From positions 57,948-121,947 of the forward strand of contig NZ_JADPJL010000048.1 of assembly GCF_023073415.1 (NCBI RefSeq): a stretch of 64,000 nucleotides of DNA, written 5' to 3'. This document shows positions 7,811 to 18,902 of this stretch, in pieces (the first letter of the stretch is position 1; every line of letters begins with the position of its first letter). The notes beneath the pieces are model-generated. The model ran no database searches and had not been told where the DNA came from. It saw only the letters and a program-made list of their open reading frames with translations. This stretch comes from Bradyrhizobium sp. 190. GTDB lineage: Bacteria > Pseudomonadota > Alphaproteobacteria > Rhizobiales > Xanthobacteraceae. Made by a program: the position numbers and the translations under genes.

Positions 7811-7835
7811 ACGCGCGGCGATCCGCGCGTTTTTC
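7811..7835 (+). terminator. intrinsic terminator of the parA-like gene
   Basis: An 8-bp perfect stem (ACGCGCGG / CCGCGCGT) with a 4-nt loop is followed by TTTTCTTTT. It ends plus-strand transcription after the ParA gene and lies between it and the converging small gene at 7850-8017. Confidence 0.8.
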
Positions 7836-7849
7836 TTTTGCGCCGCGGC

Positions 7850-8017
7850 TTACGCCACCATCAGCACGTAGAACACGACGACCGGCGACAGCGTCAGGAT
7901 CACCGACCAGATGCCGACGGCCCACAGAATGTCCTCGGTGGAAAAGCCCTGTTGAGAGATGGTGTTGTTGTTTTCGAAATGCACGACGCGCCCCCGCGTT
8001 TTTGTTGCTCCTGTCAT
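7850..8017 (-). CDS. 55-residue single-span membrane protein
   Basis: The reading frame from ATG 8017 to TAA 7850 encodes a short polar N-terminus (basic in the first ten residues, then FENNNTISQQGFSTED) and one hydrophobic helix, LWAVGIWSVILTLSPVVVFY, ending four residues before the stop at VLMVA. A GTG at codon 12 is an alternative start; the ribosome site is weak for both. It converges on the ParA gene with the terminator between. The protein-like composition and clear membrane span support it as a real small gene, but I know of no function. Confidence 0.5.
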   Translation of the reverse strand: MTGATKTRGRVVHFENNNTISQQGFSTEDILWAVGIWSVILTLSPVVVFYVLMVA

Positions 8018-8212
8018 CTTGATAGGCGAGCAGCTTTAAAAACCCGGTTGCGATTTTGCTTGCATTTGACCGCGCCTGCTACCGCCGATTAACCACCGCG
8101 GTATCCTGGTTAATGGCTGGTGAGTGCGAAGCTGCAACTTCGAGCGAAGGCCCGACCGCGACATTAAAATTTTATCTGTAGGTATTTCTCCCAAGGAAAC
8201 ATCACGGGGGGA

Positions 8213-8359
8213 ATGACAATGATCACGCATAACAAGAAATATCCGGTCAGCGAATACGCCCAGCGCGCGCATGACGTTCTCCTGGTGTCGTCGTTCGCCA
8301 TCTGGGCAATGGTGCTCGGCTTCGCGCCAGTGCTGACCTATCGCCTGCTGATCAGCTAA
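8213..8359 (+). CDS. 48-residue single-span membrane protein
   Basis: ATG at 8213 follows a purine-rich ACGGGGGGA. The product has a charged N-terminus (MTMITHNKKYPVSEYAQRAH) and one hydrophobic helix (VLLVSSFAIWAMVLGFAPVL) followed by TYRLLIS. It is divergent from the other small membrane gene at 7850-8017, and both share a short polar head and one C-terminal span. The function is unknown. The frame ends 63 bp before the convergent aldolase gene. Confidence 0.5.
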   Translation: MTMITHNKKYPVSEYAQRAHDVLLVSSFAIWAMVLGFAPVLTYRLLIS

Positions 8360-8422
8360 AGCGCATTGCTTCCGCTCGCCATCCAAGGCGAGCGGTGCCG
8401 GCCATCTCTCCTGGCGCGACGT

Positions 8423-9355
8423 TCAGGCCCGACGCAACAGCGGTGGCCTACGTCGCTCGATTTCCTCGTCCAGCAACGCCGCGAGCTCCGCGCTCACCTC
8501 CACCATCGGCAGGCGAACCTCGGCGCTGTCGATCAGCCCGCCGCGTGCCAGCCAATACTTGGCGGGCGCCGGGCTCGGTTCGGCGAACAGCAGCCGGGTC
8601 AACCCGGATATTGCCTTCCAGCACGCCAGCGCGCCGTCGCGATCGCCCTTCTTCAACAGTGTCCGCACCGATGCGAAGGCGTCGGTCTCCAGGTGCGCCG
8701 ACAGCAGGATTGCCCCGTCGGCGCCGTCGGCGAGTGCTTCGTGATACAGCGCGTCCTCGCCGGTCAGCACGCCAAAGTTGGGTGGTCGCCGGCTCAGGAA
8801 GTCGATCGACTGCGCGCGGTCGGCGCCGCAATCCTTCATGCCCGCGATGTTCGGATGCAAGGCGAGCTGCAGCAGCGTCTCGTTGGTGAGGCTGACGCCG
8901 GTCCGGTAGGGGATGTTGTAGAGCACGATCGGCCACGAGGCGTGATCGGCGAGCGCGGTGAAGTGCTGCAACAGGCCGCGCTGCGATGGACGGATGTAAT
9001 AGGGGCTCGCGATCAGATAACCGTCGATCGGCCAGGTCGCCGTGTCATCCAGCGCATCCAGGAGCTTCGCGGTAGAGGCGCCGGACAGGCCCAGCAGGAT
9101 CGGCAGGTGGCGACCGCTGCCGGACAGCTCGCTGCGCGTCACCGTCACCAGCCGCTCGAGCTCGCCCGTGCGGAGCGACATGCCTTCGCCCGACGTCGCC
9201 GCGAGAATGAAGCCGTCGACCGGGCCGGCCGCATAGTGCCTGACGAGCCGGCGTAGCGACGCCTCGTCGAGTTCGCCGTCGCGAAACGGTGTAATGAGCG
9301 GCAGCCACAGGCCCTGCAGGCGGCTCGCCAGATCGTCAGTCGAAGGGGTAGTCAT
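8423..9355 (-). CDS. dihydrodipicolinate synthase-family aldolase
   Basis: A 310-residue (beta/alpha)8 class I aldolase of the DapA/NanA superfamily. The carboxylate-binding motif is ATSGEG (residues 53-58), the catalytic tyrosine is Tyr 146 in LYNIPYRTG, and the Schiff-base lysine is Lys 174 in AGMKDCG. These are the hallmarks of pyruvate-dependent lyases. It is unlikely to be the housekeeping dapA, because it lacks core lysine-pathway neighbours and diverges in the C-terminal part; substrates of such paralogues include keto-deoxy sugars and hydroxyproline derivatives. ATG at 9355 is preceded by GGAGATGGA on the minus strand. Confidence 0.8.
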   Translation of the reverse strand: MTTPSTDDLASRLQGLWLPLITPFRDGELDEASLRRLVRHYAAGPVDGFILAATSGEGMSLRTGELERLVTVTRSELSGSGRHLPILLGLSGASTAKLLDALDDTATWPIDGYLIASPYYIRPSQRGLLQHFTALADHASWPIVLYNIPYRTGVSLTNETLLQLALHPNIAGMKDCGADRAQSIDFLSRRPPNFGVLTGEDALYHEALADGADGAILLSAHLETDAFASVRTLLKKGDRDGALACWKAISGLTRLLFAEPSPAPAKYWLARGGLIDSAEVRLPMVEVSAELAALLDEEIERRRPPLLRRA

Positions 9356-9396
9356 CGTTCCATCTCCTCATGGGGTGAGCCGGAGACGGGACCAAT

Positions 9397-9423
9397 AAAA
9401 AAACCCCGTCCAGACGGCGGGGC
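9397..9423 (-). terminator. terminator-like hairpin, minus strand
   Basis: On the minus strand, CCCCGCCGTC and GACGGGG form a slightly bulged hairpin that is followed by seven T. The nearest upstream minus-strand gene is lsrB, 500 bp away, with another terminator between, so a short RNA may end here. Confidence 0.6.
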
Positions 9424-9469
9424 TTTCGGGATCGCGGGTTGCGGCAGTCTAGCGCGCGCGTCGATCTCG

Positions 9470-9493
9470 GGTCCCCAGGTGGGGACCTTTTTT
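9470..9493 (+). terminator. terminator-like hairpin, plus strand
   Basis: The perfect palindrome GGTCCCCA/GGTGGGGACC is followed by six T on the plus strand only. No plus-strand protein gene lies upstream before the divergent aldolase, so it may end a short RNA that starts between about 9360 and 9440. Confidence 0.6.
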
Positions 9494-9587
9494 CGACGAC
9501 AAAGCTGCGCACGAACTCGTGATCATGTGCGGATGATGGTGGCAGAGGACCTCAATGTCAATCCGCGCAGCGCCATGACGCGTGCGC

Positions 9588-9616
9588 AAAAAAAAGCCGG
9601 GCCCAGAGAGCCCGGC
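9588..9616 (-). terminator. strong terminator, minus strand
   Basis: On the minus strand GCCGGGC / GCCCGGC encloses a short loop and is followed by eight T. It may end the trxB-lsrB transcript, although it lies over 300 bp past the lsrB stop, or a separate short RNA. Confidence 0.7.
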
Positions 9617-9700
9617 TTGAGGTATTGGCCACGTGAGGCCGACACAATCACCTTCCAAGAGGGATTACTGAACCGCCGCGCCACTGGAGGAGGGGGACAT

Positions 9701-9811
9701 ATGCGCGACGCGACCGCTCAGCGTTCGAGTACTATGATCCTCATCAGTGCTGTGCGGCAACCGTCCGAGCCGCATGTCAGTCATGCGGTGAGCGGGCCCT
9801 CTATAAAATAA
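9701..9811 (+). CDS. possible 36-residue peptide
   Basis: ATG at 9701 is preceded by an unusually strong purine stretch GGAGGAGGGGGACAT. The frame encodes MRDATAQRSSTMILISAVRQ and 16 further residues, with no membrane helix or recognisable motif. The ribosome site is the only real support; a minus-strand frame of similar length covers the same DNA. It could equally be part of a non-coding RNA or leader region. Confidence 0.25.
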   Translation: MRDATAQRSSTMILISAVRQPSEPHVSHAVSGPSIK

Positions 9812-9864
9812 GCTAATCCGCAAAAGCGGCATGACGAAACGTCACCCGCGCCAAGCTTCTTATG

Positions 9865-9934
9865 GAGCATAATCTTCTCGGAAAACACTTTCCCCTCGGG
9901 ACAAACGCGAAGCGTTTGTCCGGGGATCATGCTC
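9865..9934. repeat. family D palindrome (GAGCAT...ATGCTC)
   Basis: A 70-bp inverted repeat with outer arms GAGCATAATC and GATCATGCTC and an inner hairpin ACAAACGC/GCGTTTGT. A related element lies at 49747-49797. Its right end touches the lsrB stop codon, so it may act as the transcript end. Confidence 0.65.
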
Positions 9935-10827
9935 TAGGAGGGCCAGCGCTGCGCCTTGCTCACCACGAAGTCGCGGAACACCTGCACGCGTGCGACCGTC
10001 TTCAACTCTTCGGGATAGACGAAGTAGGTGTCGATCGCGATCGAGTCGGTTTCACCGAACAGCTGCACCAGGCGGTTGTTTTCCTCGACCAGGTAGTCGG
10101 GCAGCGCGGCGATGCCGAGCCCCTGCTGGCAGGCGCGGACCAGCCCCAAGATGTTGTTGACTTTGAAATAGGCTTCGCGCGGGCCCGAGCCGTTGCGGCC
10201 GGCGTCGATCAGCCAGCTCCGGTTCTGCAGATGCGGCGGAACCTGCGCGTCGCCCAGCATGATGATGCGGTGCGAGTCGAGATCGTCGAGGGTGCGCGGC
10301 GTGCCGAAGCGCTTGATGTATTCGGGCGAGCAATAGGCGTGGAAGCCGATCGAGAACAGCTTTCGCTGGATCAGGTCCGGCTGGGTCGGCTTGCGGGTCC
10401 GGATCGCCACGTCAGCTTCGCGCATCGACAGATCGAGATCCTCGTCGGTGACGATCAGCGAGATGCGTATATCAGGATAGAGCGCGGTGAACTCGTCGAG
10501 CCGCGGGATCAGCCAGTTGATGCCGAGCGCAGGCGGTGTCGTGATCTTGAGGTCGCCGCTCGGCCGCTCGCGGCTGTCGGTGAGCTTGGCGCGCGCCGCC
10601 TGCAGCTGCATAAACACGTCATGCGCGGTGCGGAACAGCAAGTCGCCCTGTTCGGTCAGGATGAGCCCGCGCGCATGGCGGTGAAACAGCGACACCGCGA
10701 GCTCCTGCTCCAGCGCGCTGACCTGCCGCGACACCGCCGATTGCGAAAGCCCGAGCTGTTCGCCGGCGTGGGTAAAGCTTCCCGCCTCTGCAGCCGCGTG
10801 AAAGACTTTCAGCTTGTCCCAATCCAT
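9934..10827 (-). CDS. lsrB: LysR-type regulator, LsrB/VtlR family
   Basis: A LysR regulator: winged helix-turn-helix at residues 1-60 (MDWDKLKVFHAAAEAGSFTH, LSQSAVSRQVSALE) and a periplasmic-binding-like effector domain. The start MDWDKLK matches the Agrobacterium/Sinorhizobium LsrB and Brucella VtlR proteins, and the location directly after trxB is the same as in those genomes, so I prefer the ATG at 10827 over the one at 10857. Those regulators control oxidative-stress and small-RNA (AbcR-type) genes; LsrB is redox-responsive through cysteines. Two cysteines are visible here (AYCSPEY, VRACQQG). The gene starts 2 to 32 bp after trxB and is probably co-transcribed with it. Confidence 0.8.
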   Translation of the reverse strand: MDWDKLKVFHAAAEAGSFTHAGEQLGLSQSAVSRQVSALEQELAVSLFHRHARGLILTEQGDLLFRTAHDVFMQLQAARAKLTDSRERPSGDLKITTPPALGINWLIPRLDEFTALYPDIRISLIVTDEDLDLSMREADVAIRTRKPTQPDLIQRKLFSIGFHAYCSPEYIKRFGTPRTLDDLDSHRIIMLGDAQVPPHLQNRSWLIDAGRNGSGPREAYFKVNNILGLVRACQQGLGIAALPDYLVEENNRLVQLFGETDSIAIDTYFVYPEELKTVARVQVFRDFVVSKAQRWPS

Positions 10828-10859
10828 GTCCGATGATCCGTCCCGTGTTCTAGGCATGA

Positions 10860-11825
10860 TTATTCTGCCGCCGCGCGATCGCTCGCGCGCAAAGCCAGGA
10901 AACGCTCGGCCTCAAGGGCCGCCATGCAGCCGAGGCCGGCGGCCGTGACCGCCTGCCGGTAGGTTTCGTCAGCGACGTCGCCGGCGGCGAACAGGCCGGG
11001 AATCGACGTGGCGGTCGAGTTCGGCGCCACCTCGACATAGCCGGAGGATTTCAGCTTGATCTGGCCTTTGACGAGGTCGGTTGCGGGCGCGTGGCCGATG
11101 GCGATGAAGACGCCGTCGGCCGGCACATCGGTCAGCGTGCCGGTCCTGACGTTCTTCAGGCGCACATGGGTGACCTTGCCAGGATTTTCGGTGCCGCAGA
11201 TTTCGTCGATCGCGGAGTCCCAGACCACCTTGATCTTGGAGTTCTTGAACAGGCGATCCTGCAGGATGCGCTCGGCGCGGAAATGATCGCGGCGATGAAC
11301 GATCGTCACCTGCGAGGCGAAATTGGTGAGGAACAACGCTTCCTCGACCGCGGTGTTACCGCCGCCGACGACCATGACTTCCTTGCCGCGGTAGAAGAAG
11401 CCGTCGCAGGTCGCGCAGGCCGAGACGCCAAAGCCCTTAAACTTTTCTTCGGAAGCGATGCCGAGCCAGCGCGCTTGCGCGCCGGTGGCGAGGATCACGG
11501 TTTCCGCCAGATAGACCTCGCCGCTGTCGCAGGTCAGCCGAAACGGCCGCTGCGCCAGTTCGAGCTTGTTGACGAGGTCGGTGACGATCTTGGTGCCGAC
11601 ATGCGCCGCCTGCTTCTCCATCTGCTCCATCAGCCAGGGACCCTGGATCACGTCGGCGAAGCCTGGATAATTTTCCACGTCGGTGGTGATGGTGAGTTGT
11701 CCGCCTGGCTGGATGCCCTGGATCAGCACCGGCTCCAGCATCGCGCGCGCCGCGTAGATCGCCGCGGTGTAACCGGCGGGGCCGGAACCGATAATGACGA
11801 CCTTGGCATGGATAGGCGCGGGCAT
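10860..11825 (-). CDS. trxB: thioredoxin reductase
   Basis: A 321-residue flavoprotein of the low-molecular-weight thioredoxin reductase family. It shows the FAD-binding GSGPAG (13-18), the redox disulfide Cys137-Ala-Thr-Cys140 in SACATCDGFF, the NADPH-binding GGGNTAVEEA and the C-terminal FAD motif GLFAAGDVADETYRQ. It transfers electrons from NADPH to thioredoxin in the cytoplasm. Length and motifs are normal. It is followed almost without a gap by lsrB, and is divergent from lrp across 277 bp, an arrangement widespread in the Rhizobiales. Confidence 0.95.
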   Translation of the reverse strand: MPAPIHAKVVIIGSGPAGYTAAIYAARAMLEPVLIQGIQPGGQLTITTDVENYPGFADVIQGPWLMEQMEKQAAHVGTKIVTDLVNKLELAQRPFRLTCDSGEVYLAETVILATGAQARWLGIASEEKFKGFGVSACATCDGFFYRGKEVMVVGGGNTAVEEALFLTNFASQVTIVHRRDHFRAERILQDRLFKNSKIKVVWDSAIDEICGTENPGKVTHVRLKNVRTGTLTDVPADGVFIAIGHAPATDLVKGQIKLKSSGYVEVAPNSTATSIPGLFAAGDVADETYRQAVTAAGLGCMAALEAERFLALRASDRAAAE

Positions 11826-12102
11826 CGGCGGATCCCTCTCTTATTCGGGGGTTTGTTTATGACTGTGCAGAAAGCGCCCGGAGGAGGTCGCGGGCGCTGA
11901 AAGTGTCAAATCCAAGTCTAAGATATCTGGGTAGCTATGCAAGAATTGCAATTCATCCCAGCGAATTTTCCTCGGAACTGAAGTAACAATCGCGAAATGT
12001 GGCGTTGCACGCGCAATAAAATTGCGCAAACGACGCGCCGTGCGCTAAGAGAGTTGCCAGTAGGGCCTGCCAGCGCAGCCAAAATTAAGGAACCCGACGC
12101 GC

Positions 12103-12582
12103 GTGTCGAAGAATCTTGACGAAATCGACCTCAGAATCCTCGCCGAGATCCAGGCGGACGGCCGAATCACCAACGTGGAACTGGCCAAGCGCGTCGGCAT
12201 TTCGCCGCCACCCTGCCTGCGCCGGGTCCGCACGCTGGAGGAAGAGGGCTACATCCAGGGCTATCGGGGCCTGTTGGATCCGCGCCGGCTCGGCTTCGAC
12301 GTCACCGTGTTTGCGTCCGTCCATCTGTCCAGCCAGGCGGATGCGGATTTGCGCGCCTTCGAGGATTTCGTCCGCGCCGAGCCCCTGGTGAGGGAATGTT
12401 GGATGCTGTCGGGCGAGGTGGATTTCATCCTCAAATGCGTCGCGCCCGACATGGCGACGTTCCAGGATTTCGTCACGCACCTGACCGCAGCACCGCACGT
12501 GCGCAACGTCCGGACGTCGCTGGTGCTGCACAATTCGAAATATGAGGCGGCGGTGCCGCTCGATGTGAAGGTGGCGGGCTGA
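12103..12582 (+). CDS. Lrp/AsnC-family regulator
   Basis: A 159-residue feast/famine regulator starting at GTG 12103, with AAGGA about 12 bp upstream. The N-terminal helix-turn-helix (DEIDLRILAEIQADGRITNV, ELAKRVGISPPPCLRRVRTLEEEG) is followed by the alpha/beta RAM domain that binds amino acids and drives oligomerisation. It is divergent from trxB. Members of this subgroup regulate amino-acid metabolism genes globally or locally; the target cannot be told from the sequence, and the gap of 277 bp to trxB is the natural place for an autoregulatory site. Confidence 0.88.
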   Translation: MSKNLDEIDLRILAEIQADGRITNVELAKRVGISPPPCLRRVRTLEEEGYIQGYRGLLDPRRLGFDVTVFASVHLSSQADADLRAFEDFVRAEPLVRECWMLSGEVDFILKCVAPDMATFQDFVTHLTAAPHVRNVRTSLVLHNSKYEAAVPLDVKVAG

Positions 12583-12596
12583 GGGCTCAAAATTTT

Positions 12597-12687
12597 CGTA
12601 GGGTGGGCAAAGCGAAGCGTGCCCACCATTCAGAGCAATGTCGTGATGGTGGGCACGACGCGAAGCCGCGTCTTTGCCCACCCTACG
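12597..12687. repeat. family A inverted repeat, copy 1
   Basis: A long palindrome with arms CGTAGGGTGGGCAAAG and CTTTGCCCACCCTACG and inner arms CGTGCCCACCAT / ATGGTGGGCACG. It lies between the convergent lrp and doxX genes. Three more copies are at 25235, 40894 and 58737. Confidence 0.9.
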
Positions 12688-12715
12688 AGTCCGCTACGAG
12701 TCCACGAGTCTCGAC

Positions 12716-13135
12716 TTACTTCTTCCGCATCGCGTCGACGCTGTACGGTCCGCCGCCTGCAGTCGAGAGATAGAGGCAGGCGAAGCAGAACAGGATCGCG
12801 AGCGTGCCGCCGTTGATGAGCGGAAAAAAATTCCTCGGCGCATGACCGATGAAATAAGCAAAGGCCATCTCGCCGGCAAGAATGAAGGCGACGGGCCGTG
12901 TGAACAGTCCGACCAGCAAAAGCCCGCCCAGAACCAACTCGATCGCACCGGCGGCTCCCGATAGCGACATCAGTTGCACCTTGTTGAGGAAGGCGTAAGC
13001 GTTGCCCTCCGGAATTACCGGAAACTTCAGAATCTTCGCGACGCCGAATTGAAACAGCAGCAGTCCGGTGATGAAGCGAAACAGGCTCAGCGCCGTCGGC
13101 TGCCATTTCGCGAGCATCCTGTCGATTTGGTCCAT
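12716..13135 (-). CDS. DoxX-family membrane protein
   Basis: A 139-residue protein with four hydrophobic helices. It begins MDQIDRMLAKWQPTALSLFR, then FITGLLLFQFGVAKILKFP, and carries the DoxX-type middle segment AGAIELVLGGLLLVGLFTRP and the helix NGGTLAILFCFACLYLS. ATG at 13135 is preceded by AAGGGGGACGAC, a good ribosome site; a longer frame to 13237 is unlikely. DoxX/DoxD relatives are small inner-membrane proteins linked to redox and oxidative-stress complexes, though the exact chemistry is unknown in bacteria of this kind. It converges with lrp across repeat A1. Confidence 0.82.
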   Translation of the reverse strand: MDQIDRMLAKWQPTALSLFRFITGLLLFQFGVAKILKFPVIPEGNAYAFLNKVQLMSLSGAAGAIELVLGGLLLVGLFTRPVAFILAGEMAFAYFIGHAPRNFFPLINGGTLAILFCFACLYLSTAGGGPYSVDAMRKK

Positions 13136-13416
13136 GTCGTCCCCCTTGTTTGATATGCTAGAACTTAGCGTCACAACATTACACGGTGTTGGCCGATTGC
13201 GTGTGATGCCGACACAACACCTGTGAACCTGAATCATTCCCGTTGCGTGTCACCGCCTGACGGTCTTGCTGCGATTGCAGCGCAGCAAGAGAGCTTTCAG
13301 CATAATCCCACCCGGGCGACCTTTTCCGATTGCTTATAGTATATAACCATTGTCGAAATCAGTACGCTGCAATCCCGCCGCATCGCCACTCACAATCCTG
13401 TCAGGACGGAGCCAAT

Positions 13417-13440
13417 AAAAAAGCCGCGTCGAAACGCGGC
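13417..13440 (-). terminator. intrinsic terminator of greA
   Basis: A 6-bp GC stem (GCCGCG / CGCGGC) with a 6-nt loop lies 28 bp past the greA stop and is followed by six T on the minus strand. Confidence 0.8.
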
Positions 13441-13467
13441 TTTGTCGCAACAGTAACTCACAGGTGA

Positions 13468-13941
13468 CTATCGCCACTCGACCTTGGTGATCTCGTAGGC
13501 CTTGGCGCCGCCCGGCGCCACGACTTCCACGGTCGAGCCTTTTTTCTTGCCGATCAGGGCGCGGGCCATCGGCGAGGTGATCGAGATACGGCCCTTCTTG
13601 GCGTCGGCTTCCGGCTCGCCCACGATCTGCCACACCGTTTTCTTCTCGGTGTCTTCGTCGACCAGCGTGACGGTGGCGCCGAACTTCACGGTGTCGCCCG
13701 AGAGCTTCGAGATGTCGATCACGTCAGCGCGCGCGAGCTTGTCTTCGAGCTCGGCGATGCGGCCTTCGTTGTGCGACTGCTCTTCCTTGGCGGCGTGATA
13801 CTCCGCGTTCTCAGATAGATCCCCGTGCGAGCGCGCCTCGGCGATATGCTCGATGATGCGCGGACGATCCTCCGACTGGCGCTTCTTCAACTCGATCTCG
13901 AGGGCGGCATAGCCGCCAGCGGTCATCGGTACCTTTTCCAT
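13468..13941 (-). CDS. greA: transcription elongation factor GreA
   Basis: A 157-residue protein (158 if the preceding ATG at 13944 is used), normal for GreA. The N-terminal coiled coil carries the acidic tip (SHGDLSENAEYHAAKEEQ) that inserts into the RNA polymerase secondary channel, and the C-terminal FKBP-like domain ends PGGAKAYEITKVEW. GreA stimulates cleavage of backtracked transcripts. GGAAG six bases upstream supports the chosen start, while an in-frame extension to 13998 lacks support. It lies downstream of carB on the same strand, 218 bp away. Confidence 0.95.
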   Translation of the reverse strand: MEKVPMTAGGYAALEIELKKRQSEDRPRIIEHIAEARSHGDLSENAEYHAAKEEQSHNEGRIAELEDKLARADVIDISKLSGDTVKFGATVTLVDEDTEKKTVWQIVGEPEADAKKGRISITSPMARALIGKKKGSTVEVVAPGGAKAYEITKVEWR

Positions 13942-14158
13942 CATCTCTTCCGTCCTTCCATCGTGCGCGCCGCCCAGGGCGTTGCGCGCACGAGGCATTT
14001 TTTAGATTTCGATTCGGGCTTTCATGGCCCCATATGAGCCCTGCCAGCCTACTAATTTCGGCCCGTTCAAGGGCCGATTCAACATCCAAACGAGCGGTGA
14101 GTTCCTGCCATACGGCTTTATTGCCAATCGTTTAGCGGGCATTTTGCCCCTCTAACGA

Positions 14159-17623
<3,465 letters not shown>

Positions 17624-17917
17624 CAGCTCTCAGACTGGATTTTAGGCACAAAAAAAGGGCGCGCATGCTGCGCGTCCCCTAAGCCAAGAGCGCGGGTCAC
17701 CCTCGCGCGCCGGTGGTCTTTAGACCAGATTCCGCACCCGCGAAACCCCCAAAGACGGGCCATCAACGGGGAAATTCAGGGATTTGCCGCTCGGTCTACG
17801 AGCTTTGGGGCGGCCCCGGTCCGTCTACGCTTTCGCTACGCTCAAGCTACGCCGGACACGCTCCGACCTGACGGTCTCCGCGTGGCTGCGCCACGCGTAG
17901 CCCGTCAGGGCGAAGCG
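17624..17917. other. gap with inverted repeats between carB and the tRNA-like gene
   Basis: This stretch is the carB leader side and the 3' flank of the tRNA-like gene. It contains GC-rich hairpins, for example CCGCGTGGC/GCCACGCG at about 17879-17897 and a weaker GACCTGACGG/CCCGTCAGGG pair. No frame in it looks coding. Confidence 0.4.
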
Positions 17918-17993
17918 TGGAGGCCCGGCCTGGATTTGAACCAGGATAAAGAGCATTGCACTGCTCCCGCGTCGTCGCTTCCGCCACCGGGCC
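17918..17993 (-). tRNA. aberrant tRNA-Cys(GCA)-like gene
   Basis: On the minus strand 76 nt fold as a cloverleaf: 7-bp perfect acceptor stem (GGCCCGG / CCGGGCC), TG at positions 8-9, a 5-bp T stem CCTGG/CCAGG with loop TTCAAAT, discriminator T and encoded CCA. T73 and the loop core TGCAA point to cysteine. However the D loop lacks the conserved GG, and the anticodon arm is either five pairs with a 6-nt loop or four pairs with an 8-nt loop, instead of five and seven. It may be a decayed copy, or a divergent tRNA with altered decoding. A normal tRNA-Cys is expected elsewhere in the genome. Confidence 0.55.
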
Positions 17994-18074
17994 GCGGCAA
18001 TAATTGCTCATCACGGCGCGGTGATCCATACCCTACTGCGCTTTAGGGTTAACAACCTTAGGGCGCGGCAGGAC

Positions 18075-18779
18075 TTAATTGAGCTTTAGAGCGTGCCGGG
18101 CCACGAAGGTCGTCCGCCAGGGATTGTGGCCGATGTTCTGATGCGCGCGCGAGGTGGAGAAGCCGGCCCGGGCGAGCTTCTCGATCATCTCGTTCTCGCC
18201 GTAGCGCTGCAGCCCGACGCGAGTGCGAAGCTGCCGGTAATCCGACAGCGCGGTGCTAGCGAGGCCGTAGAGAGCGTCTCTCAGGAAGCCGTGGGTCCTT
18301 GCGAATTTCAGGAGCGCCAGCACGTCTCTGGCCATGCCGACGTCCGGCCGCAGGATGTCGCCCAGCACCAGGCGTCCGGCGGGCTTCAATAGCCGGCGGA
18401 TGACGGCAAAAGCGGAATCCAGTTCCTGCGGCGTCATGTATTGCGCGACTGAATTCATCACGACGAGATCGACCGAGCTTTCTGCCATTCGCGCGAGATC
18501 CTCGAGCGAGCGGACACGGATCTTGGTGTTCGGCGCAAAGCGCGCGATCAGCCGGCCGCGGACACCGGGGGCGGGCTCGGCCAGATAGAGCTTGGCGCAG
18601 GCGTCGGCCACCCTGGCGGCGGACAGCGCCTCGCCGCAGGCGTAGTCCAGCACGACGGAGTCGGGCGAGGAGATGTAGCCGATGATGTCGCGCGCGATGA
18701 TCTGGAAATGCAGGTCGCGATGCAGCTTGCTCGCATAAATCGTATGCGTGGAATCGTAATAGTCGATCCATTCATCCAT
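18075..18779 (-). CDS. class I SAM-dependent methyltransferase
   Basis: A 234-residue soluble protein. The AdoMet-binding motif I is VVLDYACGEA (near residues 43-52), the acidic residue after strand 2 lies in LYLAEPAPG, and motif II/III follow in VDLVVMNSVAQYM and LLKPAGRLVLGDI. The fold and order are those of UbiE-like class I methyltransferases. The acceptor substrate is unknown. ATG at 18779 is separated from the divergent dps gene by 123 bp. The C-terminal helix-rich part (ALSDYRQLRTRVGLQRYG) has no recognisable function. Confidence 0.8.
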   Translation of the reverse strand: MDEWIDYYDSTHTIYASKLHRDLHFQIIARDIIGYISSPDSVVLDYACGEALSAARVADACAKLYLAEPAPGVRGRLIARFAPNTKIRVRSLEDLARMAESSVDLVVMNSVAQYMTPQELDSAFAVIRRLLKPAGRLVLGDILRPDVGMARDVLALLKFARTHGFLRDALYGLASTALSDYRQLRTRVGLQRYGENEMIEKLARAGFSTSRAHQNIGHNPWRTTFVARHALKLN

Positions 18780-18902
18780 GCGCGCGCGTCCGGTAAAGCA
18801 GCAGGTTCCGGCACCGGAACCAGCCTGAAGGTGATGCGTTAGGTCGTCCGACGGCCAATGTCCACCGCCGCCAGAGTCCGGTTCCTAACAGGAAGGTGCA
18901 AC

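Larger units (their letters stand above)
9356..9933. other. 578-bp gap with three terminator-like hairpins
   Basis: No long reading frame is convincing. The gap contains three intrinsic-terminator shapes (minus 9397-9423, plus 9470-9493, minus 9588-9616), one possible 36-codon gene (9701-9811) and a palindromic repeat (9865-9934). Three terminators in about 220 bp without flanking long genes suggest one or more short RNAs. Confidence 0.5.

Noticed and set aside
9626..9933. 36-codon minus-strand frame opposite the strong ribosome site
   Set aside because: It lacks a ribosome site and its composition is random; the plus-strand frame has better support though still weak.
13142..13237. N-terminal extension of the DoxX protein
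   Set aside because: The stretch lacks hydrophobic or conserved sequence and the ATG at 13135 has a clear ribosome site.
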